Below are positions 6,281 through 6,761 of a stretch of 6,761 bases of DNA, one piece after another. The DNA is from Chloroflexota bacterium (GTDB taxonomy: Bacteria; Chloroflexota; Dehalococcoidia; Dehalococcoidales; WRFJ01), in assembly GCA_009778865.1 (NCBI GenBank), contig WRFJ01000048.1, positions 1-6,761 on the forward strand, written 5' to 3'. The notes below the pieces were generated by a model. The model saw only the letters and a program-made list of their open reading frames with translations, had not been told where the DNA came from and did no database searches. The number at the start of each line of letters is the position of its first letter. The first letter of the stretch is position 1. The translations under genes were made by a program, and so were the position numbers.

Positions 6281-6761
6281 ATGAATATAGCTGAGAAAAT
6301 ATTGGCTGCCCATTGTGGTAAAAAAGAAATAACCGCTGGTGATTTTATTAATGCTAAGGTAGATGTGGTGCTGGCTAACGATATTACTGCACCTATTGCC
6401 ATTAAAGAGTTTAAAAAGATAGGCTTAAATAGGGTATTTGACCCACAGAAAGTGGTGTTTGTGCCTGATCATTTTGTGCCTAACAAAGATATAAATTCGG
6501 CTGAACAGGTAAAAATGTTGCGTGAGTTTGCTTGTGAATATGGTGTTACTTTTTTTGAGACCGGTCGCATGGGCGTAGAGCATGTTATTTTACATGAAAA
6601 GGGCATAGTGCTGCCTGGAGATTTAGTGGTGGGGGCCGATTCGCACACCTGTACTTACGGTGCTTTAGGTGCTTTTTCCACTGGTATGGGTTCTACCGAT
6701 ATTGGTATGGCTATGGCTTCCGGTGAGGTATGGATGAAAGTACCTAAGACTATTAAGTTGG
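6281..6761 (+). CDS. leuC: 3-isopropylmalate dehydratase large subunit, N-terminal part (runs off window)
   Basis: With the small subunit LeuD, LeuC isomerises 2-isopropylmalate to 3-isopropylmalate through an aconitase-type [4Fe-4S] mechanism. The first 160 residues are visible. They begin MNIAEKILAAHCGK, continue with LANDITAPIAIKEF and VPDHFVPNKDINSAEQ (Asp63-His64), and reach GADSHTCTYGALGAFSTGMGSTDIGMA, where the SHT triplet (121-123) belongs to the aconitase-family active site. The cluster-binding cysteines lie further downstream and cannot be checked. The sequence reads like the roughly 420-residue clostridial/archaeal form, shared with homoaconitases; the leuA context favours LeuC. 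The ATG at 6278 is a possible alternative start. leuD and probably leuB are expected beyond the edge but not seen. Confidence 0.95.
   Translation, partial: MNIAEKILAAHCGKKEITAGDFINAKVDVVLANDITAPIAIKEFKKIGLNRVFDPQKVVFVPDHFVPNKDINSAEQVKMLREFACEYGVTFFETGRMGVEHVILHEKGIVLPGDLVVGADSHTCTYGALGAFSTGMGSTDIGMAMASGEVWMKVPKTIKL

Overview
The window is a stretch of a bacterial branched-chain amino acid biosynthesis cluster, all on the + strand. It is moderately AT-rich. The Ilv and Leu proteins read like those of Bacillota (Clostridia or Negativicutes type), but this placement rests on remembered family resemblance and is tentative.

Layout: the 3' end of ilvD (dihydroxy-acid dehydratase; cut by the window edge and apparently corrupted in its first 23 bases), then ilvB and ilvN (large and small subunits of acetohydroxyacid synthase, separated by one base), a 125-bp gap, leuA (2-isopropylmalate synthase), a 136-bp gap, a 582-codon gene of unknown function, a 151-bp gap, and the 5' part of leuC (isopropylmalate isomerase large subunit; runs off the right edge). 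IlvB/IlvN make acetolactate or acetohydroxybutyrate, IlvD makes the 2-keto acids, LeuA diverts ketoisovalerate into the leucine branch, and LeuC (with LeuD, not in the window) isomerises isopropylmalate. No ilvC lies between ilvN and leuA, where many clusters carry it.

The unusual part is the gene at 4381-6129, wedged between leuA and leuC. Its protein has an N-terminal GNAT acetyltransferase-like domain, a long unrecognised cysteine-containing middle, and a C-terminal pair of membrane helices with a basic tail. It has no obvious amino acid biosynthesis role. A strong-looking promoter ends six bases before its ATG and there is no Shine-Dalgarno sequence, so it is probably transcribed independently as a leaderless mRNA. 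Its arginine codon use also differs from the ilv/leu genes. It looks like an accessory gene inserted into, or retained within, the leucine operon.

The first 23 bases are an exact inverted copy of bases 60-82, and IlvD homology breaks exactly where this copy ends. This is most likely a fold-back artefact at a contig end.
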